A stretch of 64,000 nucleotides of DNA from Demequina aurantiaca (GTDB lineage: Bacteria; Actinomycetota; Actinomycetes; Actinomycetales; Demequinaceae). The translations under genes and the position numbers were made by a program. The DNA is taken from the NCBI RefSeq assembly GCF_000975135.1, contig NZ_BBRF01000001.1, positions 42,423 through 106,422 on the forward strand. The letters are read 5' to 3'. The notes below the pieces were generated by a model. The model was not told where the DNA came from, did no database searches, and saw nothing but the letters and a program-made list of their open reading frames with translations. Shown here one piece after another: positions 24,271 through 34,057 of this stretch. The first letter of the stretch is position 1. Every line of letters starts with the position of its first letter.

Positions 24271-27200
24271 CTAGATCGTGCGGCGCCTGGAGTGGCGAGT
24301 GAGGAGCAGACCGGCAGCGAGCAGCGCCAGCGCGATTGCGCCCAGTACCGCTGCGTCGGTTCCCGTGGTCGACAACTCATCGTCGTCCGTGGAGACAGGT
24401 GCGTCCGCGGTGTCGTCTGCGGCCGCGACCACCGTGATCTCGTACTCGGCGATGAGGCTATTCGCGTCGTCGTAGGCCTGGAGGTGGTGCACGCCAGGTT
24501 CGAGATTCATTGGGATCGTGACAGTGACGGTCGCCTCACCGTTAATCACCTGGGCCGTCGCGAGCTGCTGGTAGGTGCTCGCGATGCCGACCTCGACCTC
24601 ATCACCGGCGAGTCCGGTGAGCGTGAGGTCGAATGTCTGGCCCGGGACCACCGAGGTAAACGGCACGTGGAACGTTGCTCCGGCCGACGGGGTCGAGTCC
24701 GAGTCCTCATCGGTTCCGGAGTCTGCACCCCCACCCGCGCCGGCGTCCCCGTCCGTACCTGAGTCGCCGCCGGTGCCGGAGCCGTCGTCCGGGTCCGTGC
24801 CGGTTCCCCCGTCAGTGCCGTCGTCCGGGTCTGTCCCGGTGCCGTCGTCAGGATCCGTACCGTCCTCCGGGTCGGTGGCCTCGACCAACGCCCCAAGCGC
24901 CGCGGTGATCGCGACTGTGGCGTCGTCCACCTGCTGCTGAGTCCGTCCCGACGCCGCGAGCACAATCTGGCCGCGATTCACGGCCACGTCGAGGGCGGCC
25001 ATGGACTCCGCCGTGAATGCTTCCCTGTCCACGGCACCCGCAGTCGAGATCGCGTCCTCGAGCGTTGCCGTATCGACACCGGAGGCGTCAGCCACGCGTA
25101 CCAGTGAAACTTGGTCAACCCAGCCCCAGTCACCGACTCCCCAGTCGCCCCTCACCTGCACGGTGAGGATGCCATCGTCGCCGACCACTGCGTCGATGGT
25201 CGGTGTGGACCAGTTGCCCCAGCCCAGCAATTCCATCGGCACCGATACTTCGGCGTCCCCCGGGTTGGCGACGAGCTCGACTGCGGCACTCGCCTCACCT
25301 TCGTCAGCGCCCATCAATCCCGCACTCAGGCGGTACACGCCGGGTGCGAGCCCGTTGACTTCCTGAGTGGCGCTGAACTCGAAAGGCGCCCCTGTCGCCG
25401 CGTCGGACCACATGTTGAGGGCGAAGGACCCAAACGCGTCGCCGGTCTCCATTACCCAAAGTGTCCCGGTATCCGCGTTGGCGGGCCAGGGGTCGGCGAT
25501 GATTTGCCACGGAGTCACATCGTCGACGCCGGTCTCGAAGCCGCCGTTGAGCACCCAGTTGCGAGCCGTCACGGTCACGGTGGCGGTCGCTGCCCAGCCG
25601 TTTTGGGACACACCATGGACGACGTAGGTGCCCGGCGACGTGATGAGGTCCAGCACGTCGTTCCAGATCACCGACTCCGTGGTGGTGGACTCGTCAAAGG
25701 CCTCGACGGTTACGGTCGTCGGCAACTCGATCTCGTCTCCCTCAACCGACGCCACCTCGACGGGGTGAACGGTGGGGTCAGGCACGGTGGCCTCCCCCGT
25801 GGTCAGCCCGTCGATCGCACCTCGCAACTGTGTCGAGGCGGCGTCGGCGGCCGCCTGGCTCGGGGCGGGCGAATCGAGCACGAATTGGGCTCGGCGTACA
25901 CCCTTGTCGAGCGCGGCGACGGAGGTCGCCGTGTAGCCAGCCCGGTCGATCGCGTCGGCTTCGGCCAGCACGGCCGCGAGCGCAGCGGTGTCGGCTGCCA
26001 CAATCTCCGATTCTCCGATGAGTGCGAAGTTGTCGATTGTGCCCCAGGAGGCTGCTGGCAGGTTGAAGCTCGCGGAGATCGTGACGACTCCATCGGCGCC
26101 AACGGTGAGCAGTTCCGTGGTGGGAGTCTGCCAGTTCAGGTACCCGTCGAGCGTTGCCGGAGCGTTGACGGTCGAGATCCCCGACGCCGCCGCGATGCTG
26201 ATGATGCCGGTCGTCCCACCGTCACCCTGCATCGTGGCCGACAAGCGATAGGTGCCCGCCGGAACGCCCGTAATCTCTTGCTGAAGCCCAAAACTGAATG
26301 GATTCAAGGAGTAGAAATGCGTCGACTTTGACCCTTCGAACGGGTCGTCGGTGGCGCTGATCGTGAATCCCGAGCCTGTCCCTGTCCACGGCGCGACGCC
26401 GCCTTCAAAGCCGGGGTTGACGACGAAGTTCTCACCGGAATTACCAGCCTCGAGCACGGTAATGCTCGCGGTGACCGCAACATCGGCGGTTGTCTTGCCC
26501 TGGATGGCGTAGACGCCGGGTCCCGTGATCCACGACGGGGACGCTGACCAGGTCACGTCCTGAGATTCCGTCACTCCGTCCGTATAGCGGACGTCGACCG
26601 CGGACGGCAGGGTGACGGTGGCGCCATCGGTGACGGTGATGGACGGCGCCACCACGGAGTCGAACTCGCGCGGACCGACGGAACCGGTGCGCGCGTACTC
26701 GTAGACATTGAGCGACTCCAGCGGGTAGCCATTGAAATCGAAGAGCGCCTGGTTGTCCCAGCCGGACCCGCCGTACGCGTCCGCGGGGCCCTCGACCTCG
26801 TCATTCGGGTCGTAGAAGTGCTCGGCGTAGCTCGTCGCCCAGCCGGACCCAAACTCCTGCCACTTGTCCCAATTCGTGTCGTACTCGCTGGGCGGCCCCA
26901 CGGGAAGCCACGCGGGCTCCCAGTAGAAAGTGCCAATTCCCTTACCATCGGACACGTTCGCCACCGCCTGCATGACGTCCCGGACGGCGAGCGCTTGTCC
27001 TTGAACCGAGGAGGAATAGGCGCTACTCGCGTTCGAGGCCTTGATGACGTTGGTGGTGCCATCGCCATCCTCGAGCGTGTAGTTCCAGGACGTCTCGGCG
27101 ACCATGACCTCCTTGTCGTAAGTCGTCGCGATCTGGTCCAGCACCGAGGTCAAGTTGTCGAGCGTGCCGTGCCAGAACGGGTAGTACGAACTCGCGAAGA

Positions 27201-27963
27201 CGTCATAGTCCACGCTGCGGTCGTCGAGCGCCTTCGCGACGGATGCGTACTGACCCGCGCGCTCCGGATTGGTGAAGTGCACCGCGACCTTGACGTCGTC
27301 TCCAAGGGTGTCTCGCACGGCCTCCGAGCCCGCCTGGAAGAGCTGCGCGGTATTGTCCCAACCGCTGGTGCCCGCAATCTGCCCGCCGGTGGTCTCGTTG
27401 CCAATCTGAACCATGCCGACATCCACCCCTGCATCGTCCATGGCCTGCAGCGTTTGTGCCGTGTAGTCGTAGAGGGCACCGACGCGGTCATCGAGTGTCT
27501 GCCCCGCCCAGTCGCGCGGCGCGACCTGCTGGCCCGGGTGTGCCCAGAAGTCGGAATAGTGAAAGTCGACGAGCACCTTCATGCCCGCAGCCGTCGCGCG
27601 CTTGCCGATCTCGGTGGCTCGTGCAGCGTCAACGTTGCCGGCCCCATATCCGTTTCCGTCGTCGTCAAACGGGTTGTTCCACACGCGAATGCGCGCATAG
27701 TTCACGCCATGGTCCGCGAGCACCTCGAAGAGGTCCGCCTCCGCGCCGGAGTCGTCGCGGAATACCACTCCCGACTCCTCGAGCGACAAGACTGACGAAA
27801 AGTCCGCCCCGTTGATGAAGTTGTCGCCCATGCCCTCAACCTTGGGGACGGTGATCCCGGCCTCGATGGGATCATCGTCCGCTGCGACGGCGACGGGCGC
27901 GACCGCAACCATCCCCATCGCTATGGCACTGGCGGCTGTGACCGCTCCCAGTCTGCTACGCAT
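24271..27963 (-). CDS. Cell-wall-anchored endo-beta-1,4-galactanase (GH53), multimodular
   Basis: Cleaves type I arabinogalactan and galactan at the cell surface. 1230 residues. Order: signal peptide (1-28, VAVA/AD); GH53 barrel (about 35-430) with acid/base Glu190 in VQIGNETTGG and nucleophile Glu290 in VMVAETSWNY; Ig-like Big_4 (about 437-503); CBM61-like (about 511-652); FIVAR-like helices (about 656-722); second Big_4 (730-800); second CBM61-like (801-957); second FIVAR-like (963-1029); an acidic Asp/Gly/Thr linker (about 1030-1095); a beta domain (about 1096-1175); then LSTTG (1197-1201), a hydrophobic segment and HSRRRTI. The anchor motif is non-canonical. It is last in the galactan operon, 109 bases after the second GH53 gene. 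Confidence 0.93.
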   Translation of the reverse strand: MRSRLGAVTAASAIAMGMVAVAPVAVAADDDPIEAGITVPKVEGMGDNFINGADFSSVLSLEESGVVFRDDSGAEADLFEVLADHGVNYARIRVWNNPFDDDGNGYGAGNVDAARATEIGKRATAAGMKVLVDFHYSDFWAHPGQQVAPRDWAGQTLDDRVGALYDYTAQTLQAMDDAGVDVGMVQIGNETTGGQIAGTSGWDNTAQLFQAGSEAVRDTLGDDVKVAVHFTNPERAGQYASVAKALDDRSVDYDVFASSYYPFWHGTLDNLTSVLDQIATTYDKEVMVAETSWNYTLEDGDGTTNVIKASNASSAYSSSVQGQALAVRDVMQAVANVSDGKGIGTFYWEPAWLPVGPPSEYDTNWDKWQEFGSGWATSYAEHFYDPNDEVEGPADAYGGSGWDNQALFDFNGYPLESLNVYEYARTGSVGPREFDSVVAPSITVTDGATVTLPSAVDVRYTDGVTESQDVTWSASPSWITGPGVYAIQGKTTADVAVTASITVLEAGNSGENFVVNPGFEGGVAPWTGTGSGFTISATDDPFEGSKSTHFYSLNPFSFGLQQEITGVPAGTYRLSATMQGDGGTTGIISIAAASGISTVNAPATLDGYLNWQTPTTELLTVGADGVVTISASFNLPAASWGTIDNFALIGESEIVAADTAALAAVLAEADAIDRAGYTATSVAALDKGVRRAQFVLDSPAPSQAAADAASTQLRGAIDGLTTGEATVPDPTVHPVEVASVEGDEIELPTTVTVEAFDESTTTESVIWNDVLDLITSPGTYVVHGVSQNGWAATATVTVTARNWVLNGGFETGVDDVTPWQIIADPWPANADTGTLWVMETGDAFGSFALNMWSDAATGAPFEFSATQEVNGLAPGVYRLSAGLMGADEGEASAAVELVANPGDAEVSVPMELLGWGNWSTPTIDAVVGDDGILTVQVRGDWGVGDWGWVDQVSLVRVADASGVDTATLEDAISTAGAVDREAFTAESMAALDVAVNRGQIVLAASGRTQQQVDDATVAITAALGALVEATDPEDGTDPDDGTGTDPDDGTDGGTGTDPDDGSGTGGDSGTDGDAGAGGGADSGTDEDSDSTPSAGATFHVPFTSVVPGQTFDLTLTGLAGDEVEVGIASTYQQLATAQVINGEATVTVTIPMNLEPGVHHLQAYDDANSLIAEYEITVVAAADDTADAPVSTDDDELSTTGTDAAVLGAIALALLAAGLLLTRHSRRRTI
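24781..24870. repeat. Imperfect tandem repeats encoding the acidic linker of the galactanase
   Basis: Diverged copies of CCGTCGTCCGGGTCCGT encode repeated T-D-P-D-D-G-T units. The array spaces the catalytic part from the wall anchor. Confidence 0.65.
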
Positions 27964-28072
27964 TGCATCTCCCTTGATCTTCTTTGACCTGACTCGGCGC
28001 GTCGATTGACGGCCGGCTACTGCTACTAGGTGACCCGCGGGGTCCTAGCTCGGACTCGCGGCGACGCCGCGA

Positions 28073-30016
28073 TCACCCATCCTCCGGGTGAAGCTCAAAT
28101 CCATCGATGAAGCCCCAGTCCTCGCCACCGAACGTGCCGGTGACCGCGATGGTTGCGACACCATCCTCACCCACGAGGATTCCCGGCACGGAAACCTTGT
28201 CCCACTCCTGCCACCCGTTGAGGGCCAGCGGAGCCGACCACTCGCCCGCTGCTGTGGTCGCCACAAGTTGGATCTTCGCGGTTGGAGTGTCGGCCGGGCC
28301 GCCATGCACGCTGACCGATGCCACATAGGTGCCCGGCGCGAGCCCCTCGACGGTCTGCGCGACGCTGATCGAGTAGTCGGCCGAGTCCCAGAAGTTGAAG
28401 ACCCGCTCGCCGATGGCCGCCGGTACGTTGTCGTCGACTACGGAGAAGGTGGCGGCGTCCGATTCGAACGACCACATTGACAGGTCGTCCTCCTCAAAGC
28501 CGGCGTTGAGCAGGTCGTTGGGCGCGCGGACGGTAATCGTCGCGTTGACGCCCGCGCCGTCTCCCACGGTTCCGGCGACGGTGTACTCACCCAACGCGTC
28601 GGACGTCGGCGCGCCACCCTCCCAGGTCACCGCGGCATCGGCCGTCGTGCCGTCGTTGTAGTGGACGGTCACCGTGGCGGGCAGTTCGATGGACTCGCCC
28701 TGCTGAATATCCAGCACGGGAGCGTCGATCGTGGTCACCGCCAGCGGAGCGGTGGCCCCCCGGCGCGCATACTCGAAGATGTTCAGGGACTCGAGGGGCG
28801 TGCCGTCGGCGGCGAACAACGACTGATTGTCCCAGCCCGAGCCGCCCCATTCGTTCGCGGCGTCGGGGTCGTATTCACCCGCGAAGCTGGTTGCCCATCC
28901 GGAGCCGTCGCGCTCCCACAGCACTGTGTTCGCGGCAAGGTCGTCAGCCGTTCCCACCGGCAGCCACGCGGGCTCCCAGTAGTAGACGCCGATGCCCGCA
29001 TCGCCGACATCGACCACCGCCTGAATGACGTCGCGCACCGCGGTTGCCTGCCCCTGCACGCTCACCGGGTAGGCCGTCGCCAGATCAGCGGTGCCGACGA
29101 CGTTTGGCGACCCGTCACCGTCGTTCAGGGTCCGCACCCAGGAGGTCTCGGCGACTATGACCTGCTTGTCGTAGGAGCGTGCGATGTCGCTGAGCACCGC
29201 GGTGAGGTTCTCCGTGGTGCCGTGCCAGAACGGGTAGTACGAACTGGCGAAGACGTCGTAGTCGACGTCAAAGTTGTCGAGAATGGAGGCGTATCTGGCG
29301 TAGGTGCCTTCCTGCTCGGGGTTGGCGAAGTGCACGGCCACGAGGGCGTCGGGATATACGTCGCGGACCGCCGCACTGCCCGCGGAGAAGATCGCCGCCA
29401 TGCCGTCCCACGCGGTGACTCCCGCGACGCCGTTGTTCGTCTCGTTGCCCACCTGCACCATGCGCACATCCACACCCGCGTCCCTCATGATGGTCAGGGT
29501 CTGCCGGGTGTACTCCCCCGCGGCCGAGGCACGCTCGTCATTCGACATGTCTTCCCACGCCTTGGGCGCGCGCTGCTTGGCCGGATCTGCCCAGAAATCC
29601 GAGTAGTGGAAGTCCACCAGTACCCGCAGGCCAGCGTCGGTCGCGCGCTTGCCGATCTCGGTGGCGTGAGCGGCGTCGGTGGTGCCGCCGCCGTAGCTCC
29701 GGCCATCGGAATCGTGCGGGTCGTTCCACACGCGCACGCGCACGTCGGTCACGCCGTGCTCGGCGAGCACGGCGAAGAGATCCGCGGGCGTGCCGGCGTC
29801 GTCGCGAAAGATGACGCCACTGGCTTCGAGCGCAAGCACTGAGGACACATCGACGCCGTTGATGAAGTCCGTGCGGAGGCCGTCGACCTTGTCGACAACG
29901 ATTCCGGCGTCTATCACTCCGGAATCGGTGCCGGTCGTCGCGAGTAGACCCGCGCCCGCTCCCATGGCGGCTATAGCCACGACGGCGCCTCCAATCCACA
30001 GACCTCGATGTCTCAT
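28073..30016 (-). CDS. Secreted or membrane-tethered endo-beta-1,4-galactanase (GH53), short form
   Basis: Paralogue of the previous galactanase, 647 residues. N-terminal signal/anchor helix (GLWIGGAVVAIAAMGAGAGLL); with no lipobox and no clear cleavage site, it may be secreted or stay anchored. GH53 barrel about 40-430 with acid/base Glu192 (VQVGNETNNG) and nucleophile Glu290 (VIVAETSWVR), then one Big_4 (about 445-512) and one C-terminal CBM61-like domain (about 515-647). No FIVAR repeats or sorting signal. The preferred start is ATG 30016, 15 bases after the permease stop; the frame continues to 30199 but overlaps the permease gene. It is likely co-transcribed with the importer. Confidence 0.92.
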   Translation of the reverse strand: MRHRGLWIGGAVVAIAAMGAGAGLLATTGTDSGVIDAGIVVDKVDGLRTDFINGVDVSSVLALEASGVIFRDDAGTPADLFAVLAEHGVTDVRVRVWNDPHDSDGRSYGGGTTDAAHATEIGKRATDAGLRVLVDFHYSDFWADPAKQRAPKAWEDMSNDERASAAGEYTRQTLTIMRDAGVDVRMVQVGNETNNGVAGVTAWDGMAAIFSAGSAAVRDVYPDALVAVHFANPEQEGTYARYASILDNFDVDYDVFASSYYPFWHGTTENLTAVLSDIARSYDKQVIVAETSWVRTLNDGDGSPNVVGTADLATAYPVSVQGQATAVRDVIQAVVDVGDAGIGVYYWEPAWLPVGTADDLAANTVLWERDGSGWATSFAGEYDPDAANEWGGSGWDNQSLFAADGTPLESLNIFEYARRGATAPLAVTTIDAPVLDIQQGESIELPATVTVHYNDGTTADAAVTWEGGAPTSDALGEYTVAGTVGDGAGVNATITVRAPNDLLNAGFEEDDLSMWSFESDAATFSVVDDNVPAAIGERVFNFWDSADYSISVAQTVEGLAPGTYVASVSVHGGPADTPTAKIQLVATTAAGEWSAPLALNGWQEWDKVSVPGILVGEDGVATIAVTGTFGGEDWGFIDGFELHPEDG

Positions 30017-30030
30017 CAGTATTGCGCCCG

Positions 30031-30918
30031 CTAGCCCTTGACGGAGCCGGCGGTAAGACCACCCACGATGTACTTCTGCAAGGCAAGGAAGAGCGCCAGC
30101 ACCGGCAACGATGCGACCACGGCGCCGGCGGCGAAGAGCCCCCAGTTGCTGGTCAGCTGGTTGGAGACCCACTGGTACATGCCCACCGCGAGCGTCCACT
30201 GGTCCGGCGACACGAGCACGATCTTGGCGAGGATGAAGTCACCAAAGGCGGAGATGAACGCCAGCAACGCCACCACCGCGAGGATGGGAGTCACGAGCGG
30301 CATGATCAGGCGCCAGTAGATCTGCGCATGCGTGGCCCCATCGATCTTCGCGGCCTCGTCCATTTCCTTGGGAATCGAGTTGAAGAAGCCGTACATCAGG
30401 AACGTGTTCGCGCCTAGTGCGCCGCCCAGGTACACACAGATGAGGGCGATCTTGGAGTTGATACCTAGGGCAGGAGCCACGTTGCCGAGTGCCGTCAGCA
30501 GCAGGAACACGGACACGAACGCGACGGTCTGCGGGAACATCTGAACGATCAGCAGCGTGGTCAAGCCGGGGCGGCGCCCCTTGAAGCGGAACCGCGAGAA
30601 GGCATATGCCGCCGCAGCCCCCATCAAGACGGCACCTACGGCGGTGGCGCCGCCGACGATCAGCGTGTTCCCCACCCACGTCCAGAATGTGGTCTCGCCC
30701 AGTGCCTGATAGTTGGCGAACGAGATGTCGCTAAATAGGTTGCTCGACCCCGTGAGGGTCCCCGAATCGGACAGCGACGCCGACAGCACGTAGATCAGCG
30801 GGAAGATCGCGTAAAACGCGATGACGGCGGCGAGCGGATACTTCCACCCCACCTCGGCCCACCAGCGACTGCGGCGCGTGGGTGAGCGACGGGCTACTTT
30901 GAGGGTTTGCTCGGACAT
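30031..30918 (-). CDS. Galacto-oligosaccharide ABC transporter permease, MalG/GanQ-like
   Basis: Second membrane subunit of the galactan importer, 295 residues, six predicted helices after a basic N-terminus (ARRSPTRRSRWWAEVGWKYP). EAA loop: EMDEAAKIDGATHAQIYWRLIMP. It ends in GLTAGSVKG, a typical MalG-like end. It starts two bases after the MalF-like gene, with GAGGAG inside the end of that gene. The galacto-oligosaccharide role follows from the flanking GH53 and GH42 genes. No ATPase gene is present. Confidence 0.88.
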   Translation of the reverse strand: MSEQTLKVARRSPTRRSRWWAEVGWKYPLAAVIAFYAIFPLIYVLSASLSDSGTLTGSSNLFSDISFANYQALGETTFWTWVGNTLIVGGATAVGAVLMGAAAAYAFSRFRFKGRRPGLTTLLIVQMFPQTVAFVSVFLLLTALGNVAPALGINSKIALICVYLGGALGANTFLMYGFFNSIPKEMDEAAKIDGATHAQIYWRLIMPLVTPILAVVALLAFISAFGDFILAKIVLVSPDQWTLAVGMYQWVSNQLTSNWGLFAAGAVVASLPVLALFLALQKYIVGGLTAGSVKG

Positions 30919-30920
30919 CT

Positions 30921-32534
30921 CTAGATCTCCTCGAGCTTGCGGGTCTGACGGAACGCGACTGCGGAGATGATTCCCACAATCACGAAGACGATGATCGACA
31001 GCGCCGATGCCAGGCCGTAGTCGGCCACACCACCCGAGACGCCGGAGATCTTGTAGATCGCGGAGATCAGGATGTCGGTGGCGCCGAGGCCACTAGTGCC
31101 TGGGAAGGCGGGGCCTCCCTCGGTGAGCATGTAGATAATCGTGAAGTTGTTGAAGTTGAACGCGAATGAGGCAATGGCCAGGGGTGCAGTCGACACCATG
31201 AGCAGCGGCAGCGTGATGGAGCGGAACTGGCGCCAGCGCCCGGCACCGTCGATCTTCGCGGCCTCCATCGTTTCCCCGGAGAGCGCTTGCAAGGCGCCAG
31301 TACAGACGAGGAACCAATACGGATAGCTCAGCCATAGGTTGACCCACAGGATCGCGAACCGCGCGAGCCACTCGTCGCCCAGCCAGTTGATATCTGCACC
31401 AAAGAAGAACAGGTCGTTGATGACCCCGAACTCCTTGTTCAGCATGCCCCGCCACAGGAGTGCCGACATGAATGCCGGGAACGCGTACGGGAGGATGAAC
31501 AGGGTGCGGATAAACCTGCGTCCCTTGACCCGCTGGTCGTTGTAAATCATCGCGAACAAGAGCCCGAGGCCAAAGCTCGTGAGCACCGTCAGGATGGCGA
31601 ACGCGAAGGTCCACAGCGTCACCTTGAGCAGCGGCCCCGCAAGCGCAGTGTCGGTCACGGCGCGCTGGAAGTTGTCAAAGCCAACGGTGACGACCCAGCC
31701 CGTCGGCAGCATCGTGCCGTCCTCGGCCACAAAGTTGCCGCTCGCCGAGGCCTCGTACACCGTGCCGGTCTCCGTGTCGGTCAGAGTTTGCGCCTCGGGG
31801 TTCCAGTCCATCGTCGACTTGTAGATCGCCCCTGTCTGCCCCTCACGAGTACGGATCGAGCCGTCCTCGGCATCGTCCGAGACGGGCACGCGTAGGTTGA
31901 CCACGGTGTTCTGCAGATCCTGATCGGTGAAGAGGTCACCGCGCGGCACGATCTCCCAACCAGGAACTTCCGTCGGGGTTTCGTTGGCGTCCACGGCTGC
32001 GCCATTGACCGGCGCAAGGGGCTCGTCCGCCGTGCCGACCTCGACGAACCCGTCGTCGTTGATCGCGAAGCCGATGGTGTCGCCATCCCGTACCACAGCG
32101 AGGGGGTAGGACACCGAGTCTGGCACCCGATGTTCCGCCTGGATGAGCGCGGCGTCGACCGCCTGCTGCTCGCTTCCGGCGTGGCCCGTGCCGTAGTTCG
32201 TGAAGGCCACGTAGCCGGTGTAGCCGAGCGTGAAGATTTGAAAGACAAAGAGGAAGACGAGGCCGGGCAACATGTATTTCAGCGGCATCGCGCGCTTGGT
32301 GAAATAGACCACATCGGCGACGACCAGGAGCACGACGGAGGCACCCAGGATGACCCACGCCTCGACGTTAAAGGCCGACATGATGATGCTGATGCCGAGG
32401 GCGTTGATCACGGCCATCACCAGCAGCTTCACGACGAAGCCCCAGCCCATGCCGCGCACGTTGCGCGCGTGGGACACCCGAGGCTCGGGGTGTTGGCCGG
32501 GCTGCTTCACCGCAACTGCCGTGTCTTTCGACAT
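30921..32534 (-). CDS. Galacto-oligosaccharide ABC transporter permease, MalF/GanP-like with large extracytoplasmic insert
   Basis: First membrane subunit, 537 residues. Extra N-terminal helices (about 35-90) come first. A long hydrophilic insert (about 115-275, from NYGTGHAGSEQQAVDAALIQ to AEDGTMLPTG) sits between membrane helices, like the P2 loop of enterobacterial MalF. The core permease follows, with EAA loop ETMEAAKIDGAGRWRQFRSITLP. ATG 32534 has AGGAG seven bases upstream; the longer frame from 32615 is not supported. It lies after the binding-protein gene, behind hairpin 32589-32620. Confidence 0.88.
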   Translation of the reverse strand: MSKDTAVAVKQPGQHPEPRVSHARNVRGMGWGFVVKLLVMAVINALGISIIMSAFNVEAWVILGASVVLLVVADVVYFTKRAMPLKYMLPGLVFLFVFQIFTLGYTGYVAFTNYGTGHAGSEQQAVDAALIQAEHRVPDSVSYPLAVVRDGDTIGFAINDDGFVEVGTADEPLAPVNGAAVDANETPTEVPGWEIVPRGDLFTDQDLQNTVVNLRVPVSDDAEDGSIRTREGQTGAIYKSTMDWNPEAQTLTDTETGTVYEASASGNFVAEDGTMLPTGWVVTVGFDNFQRAVTDTALAGPLLKVTLWTFAFAILTVLTSFGLGLLFAMIYNDQRVKGRRFIRTLFILPYAFPAFMSALLWRGMLNKEFGVINDLFFFGADINWLGDEWLARFAILWVNLWLSYPYWFLVCTGALQALSGETMEAAKIDGAGRWRQFRSITLPLLMVSTAPLAIASFAFNFNNFTIIYMLTEGGPAFPGTSGLGATDILISAIYKISGVSGGVADYGLASALSIIVFVIVGIISAVAFRQTRKLEEI

Positions 32535-32588
32535 TGTGTCTCCTGGGTTGTCAATAAGTATTGCCGGGATCAGTCCCGGGGGCGGAGT

Positions 32589-32620
32589 GTGGGGCGGGAC
32601 GCCGGAGCGTCCCACCCCAC
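32589..32620 (-). terminator. Post-binding-protein stem-loop of the galactan importer
   Basis: GTGGGG-c-GGGACGC pairs with GCGTCCC-a-CCCCAC, loop CGGA: a 13-bp stem ten bases after the binding-protein stop (32630). It is followed by the permease gene, so an attenuator or 3'-end stabiliser is likelier than full termination. Confidence 0.72.
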
Positions 32621-32629
32621 CTCAGTGGC

Positions 32630-33904
32630 CTAACCCTCGAGCGACTTCTCGAGTTCGGTCACCATGTTGTCCCAGGTCGACACGGGCTCTGCGCCGGTGA
32701 TGATCTGGATTTCTGCGGCGTTCCACAGGTCCCACACGTTGCCCATCTCAGGGATGGAGGGCATCGGGACACCGGCGGAGGCCGATGCGACGAATCCTGC
32801 GGTGATGGGGTCGGACGAGACCTCATCGGCGAGTGCTGACAGCGCGGGCAGACGGGGGTCTGCCTCGTACAGCGTGCGCTGAGCGTCCTCGGTGGCCATG
32901 TAGTTCACCAGGAAGTCGTTGGCGAGCAGCGCGTTGTTGCTCTGCGAGCTGAGGTAGAAGCCCTGCACACCCACGAACGGCGCGGCAGTCTCTCCACCGG
33001 CGGAGACCATCGGCGAAACTACGAGGTTCATGTCGCTGTCGTCGAAGAACGGCATCCACGGACCCTGCATGATGAACGGCGACTCGCCATCGGCGAACAA
33101 CTGGTTCGAGGTGTCGTAGTCAATCGTGTCGGAGAAGATGCCAGTGCCCTTGGCGCCGTTGTCGTAGAGGAACTGCGCGAAGGCTTCACCGTTCTCGCCG
33201 CCCATGCCGACCTCGCTGGTGTACGAGCCCGACTCGTCCTGGACGAACACGGGAGCTCCGAACGAGGTCTGCAGCGGGTAGGCGCTGTAACCGTCGCCCG
33301 AGGCGCCGTTGGTGAACAGAATGAAGGGTCGGTCCTCGAAGCCAGCATCGTTGGCCATGGTGATCATCTCGTCCCACGTCGTGGGGGCGGTGTCGCCCAC
33401 CAGGTCAGCGTTCTGGATGAGAGCAATTGCCTCGGTCGAGTACGGCAGGCCATAAAGCTGACCGTCGTAGGTCATGGCATCGAGTGCCACTTCCTGGAAC
33501 TCGCCGGCCTTGTCGCCAAGGTCGATGGTGTCGACTACACCAGCCGTGACAAGCGCACCCAACCAGTCGTGTGCGCCAACGGTGATGTCGGGGCCTTCAC
33601 CCGTGGGCACCTGAGCCACGAAGTCGTTGCGCAGGTCCTCGAAGTTCTTCTGCACCAGGGTGACGGTGGCACCCGTGTCGGTCTCGAACTGTTCTGCAGC
33701 AGCCTTGAGCGCACCTTCGCGCTCCGCGTCGGTCCAGACAACCAGCTCGGCACCGGTGCCGTCGATTGCGGGCGCGTCGGACGGTGAAGTCGATGCTGCA
33801 GGCGCGGTCGATGCCGACGCTGCGGGCTCCGGGTCAGAACTGCACCCGGCGATGAGGGCGGCGGTCGCGACGAATGCGACGCCAATTCCAAACTTGTTAC
33901 GCAT
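32630..33904 (-). CDS. Galacto-oligosaccharide-binding lipoprotein, MalE/GanS-like
   Basis: Extracytoplasmic binding lipoprotein of 424 residues. Signal MRNKFGIGVAFVATAALIAGC with lipidated Cys21, then a Pro/Ala/Ser linker and a type I maltose-binding-like fold (VVWTDAEREGALKAAAEQFE near the start). ATG 33904 has GGAAGGA seven bases upstream. The 153-base gap to the GH42 gene (33905-34057) holds a GGGTCG-gg-CGACCC hairpin (33983-33996) and a GTGAAAGCG half-site (34014-34022), so a second promoter is possible. Confidence 0.88.
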   Translation of the reverse strand: MRNKFGIGVAFVATAALIAGCSSDPEPAASASTAPAASTSPSDAPAIDGTGAELVVWTDAEREGALKAAAEQFETDTGATVTLVQKNFEDLRNDFVAQVPTGEGPDITVGAHDWLGALVTAGVVDTIDLGDKAGEFQEVALDAMTYDGQLYGLPYSTEAIALIQNADLVGDTAPTTWDEMITMANDAGFEDRPFILFTNGASGDGYSAYPLQTSFGAPVFVQDESGSYTSEVGMGGENGEAFAQFLYDNGAKGTGIFSDTIDYDTSNQLFADGESPFIMQGPWMPFFDDSDMNLVVSPMVSAGGETAAPFVGVQGFYLSSQSNNALLANDFLVNYMATEDAQRTLYEADPRLPALSALADEVSSDPITAGFVASASAGVPMPSIPEMGNVWDLWNAAEIQIITGAEPVSTWDNMVTELEKSLEG

Positions 33905-34057
33905 GGATTTTCCTTCCAGAGTGAGGTCGCACTGTGCGTCTCTGGCGAGATCGCGACACTGCGACTTATTACTACGAGCGACGGGTCGGGCGACCCAGCC
34001 GCGGGTGGAGCGTGTGAAAGCGCCGATGCTTACAACAACGGTGCCAAAGAAGTCAGG

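Noticed and set aside
25111..26331. 406-codon plus-strand frame opposite the wall-anchored galactanase
   Set aside because: Low-complexity product with no motif; the galactanase reading is continuous through recognisable domains.
28017..28067. Hairpins between the two galactanase genes as a terminator
   Set aside because: The stems (TCGCGGC/GCCGCGA and a broken CTAGG/CCTAG) are short, lack a T-run, and both genes probably share a transcript.
34014..34037. GTGAAAGCG element as a full LacI operator in front of the binding-protein gene
   Set aside because: Only the left half matches a LacI-type site; the right half does not pair well.
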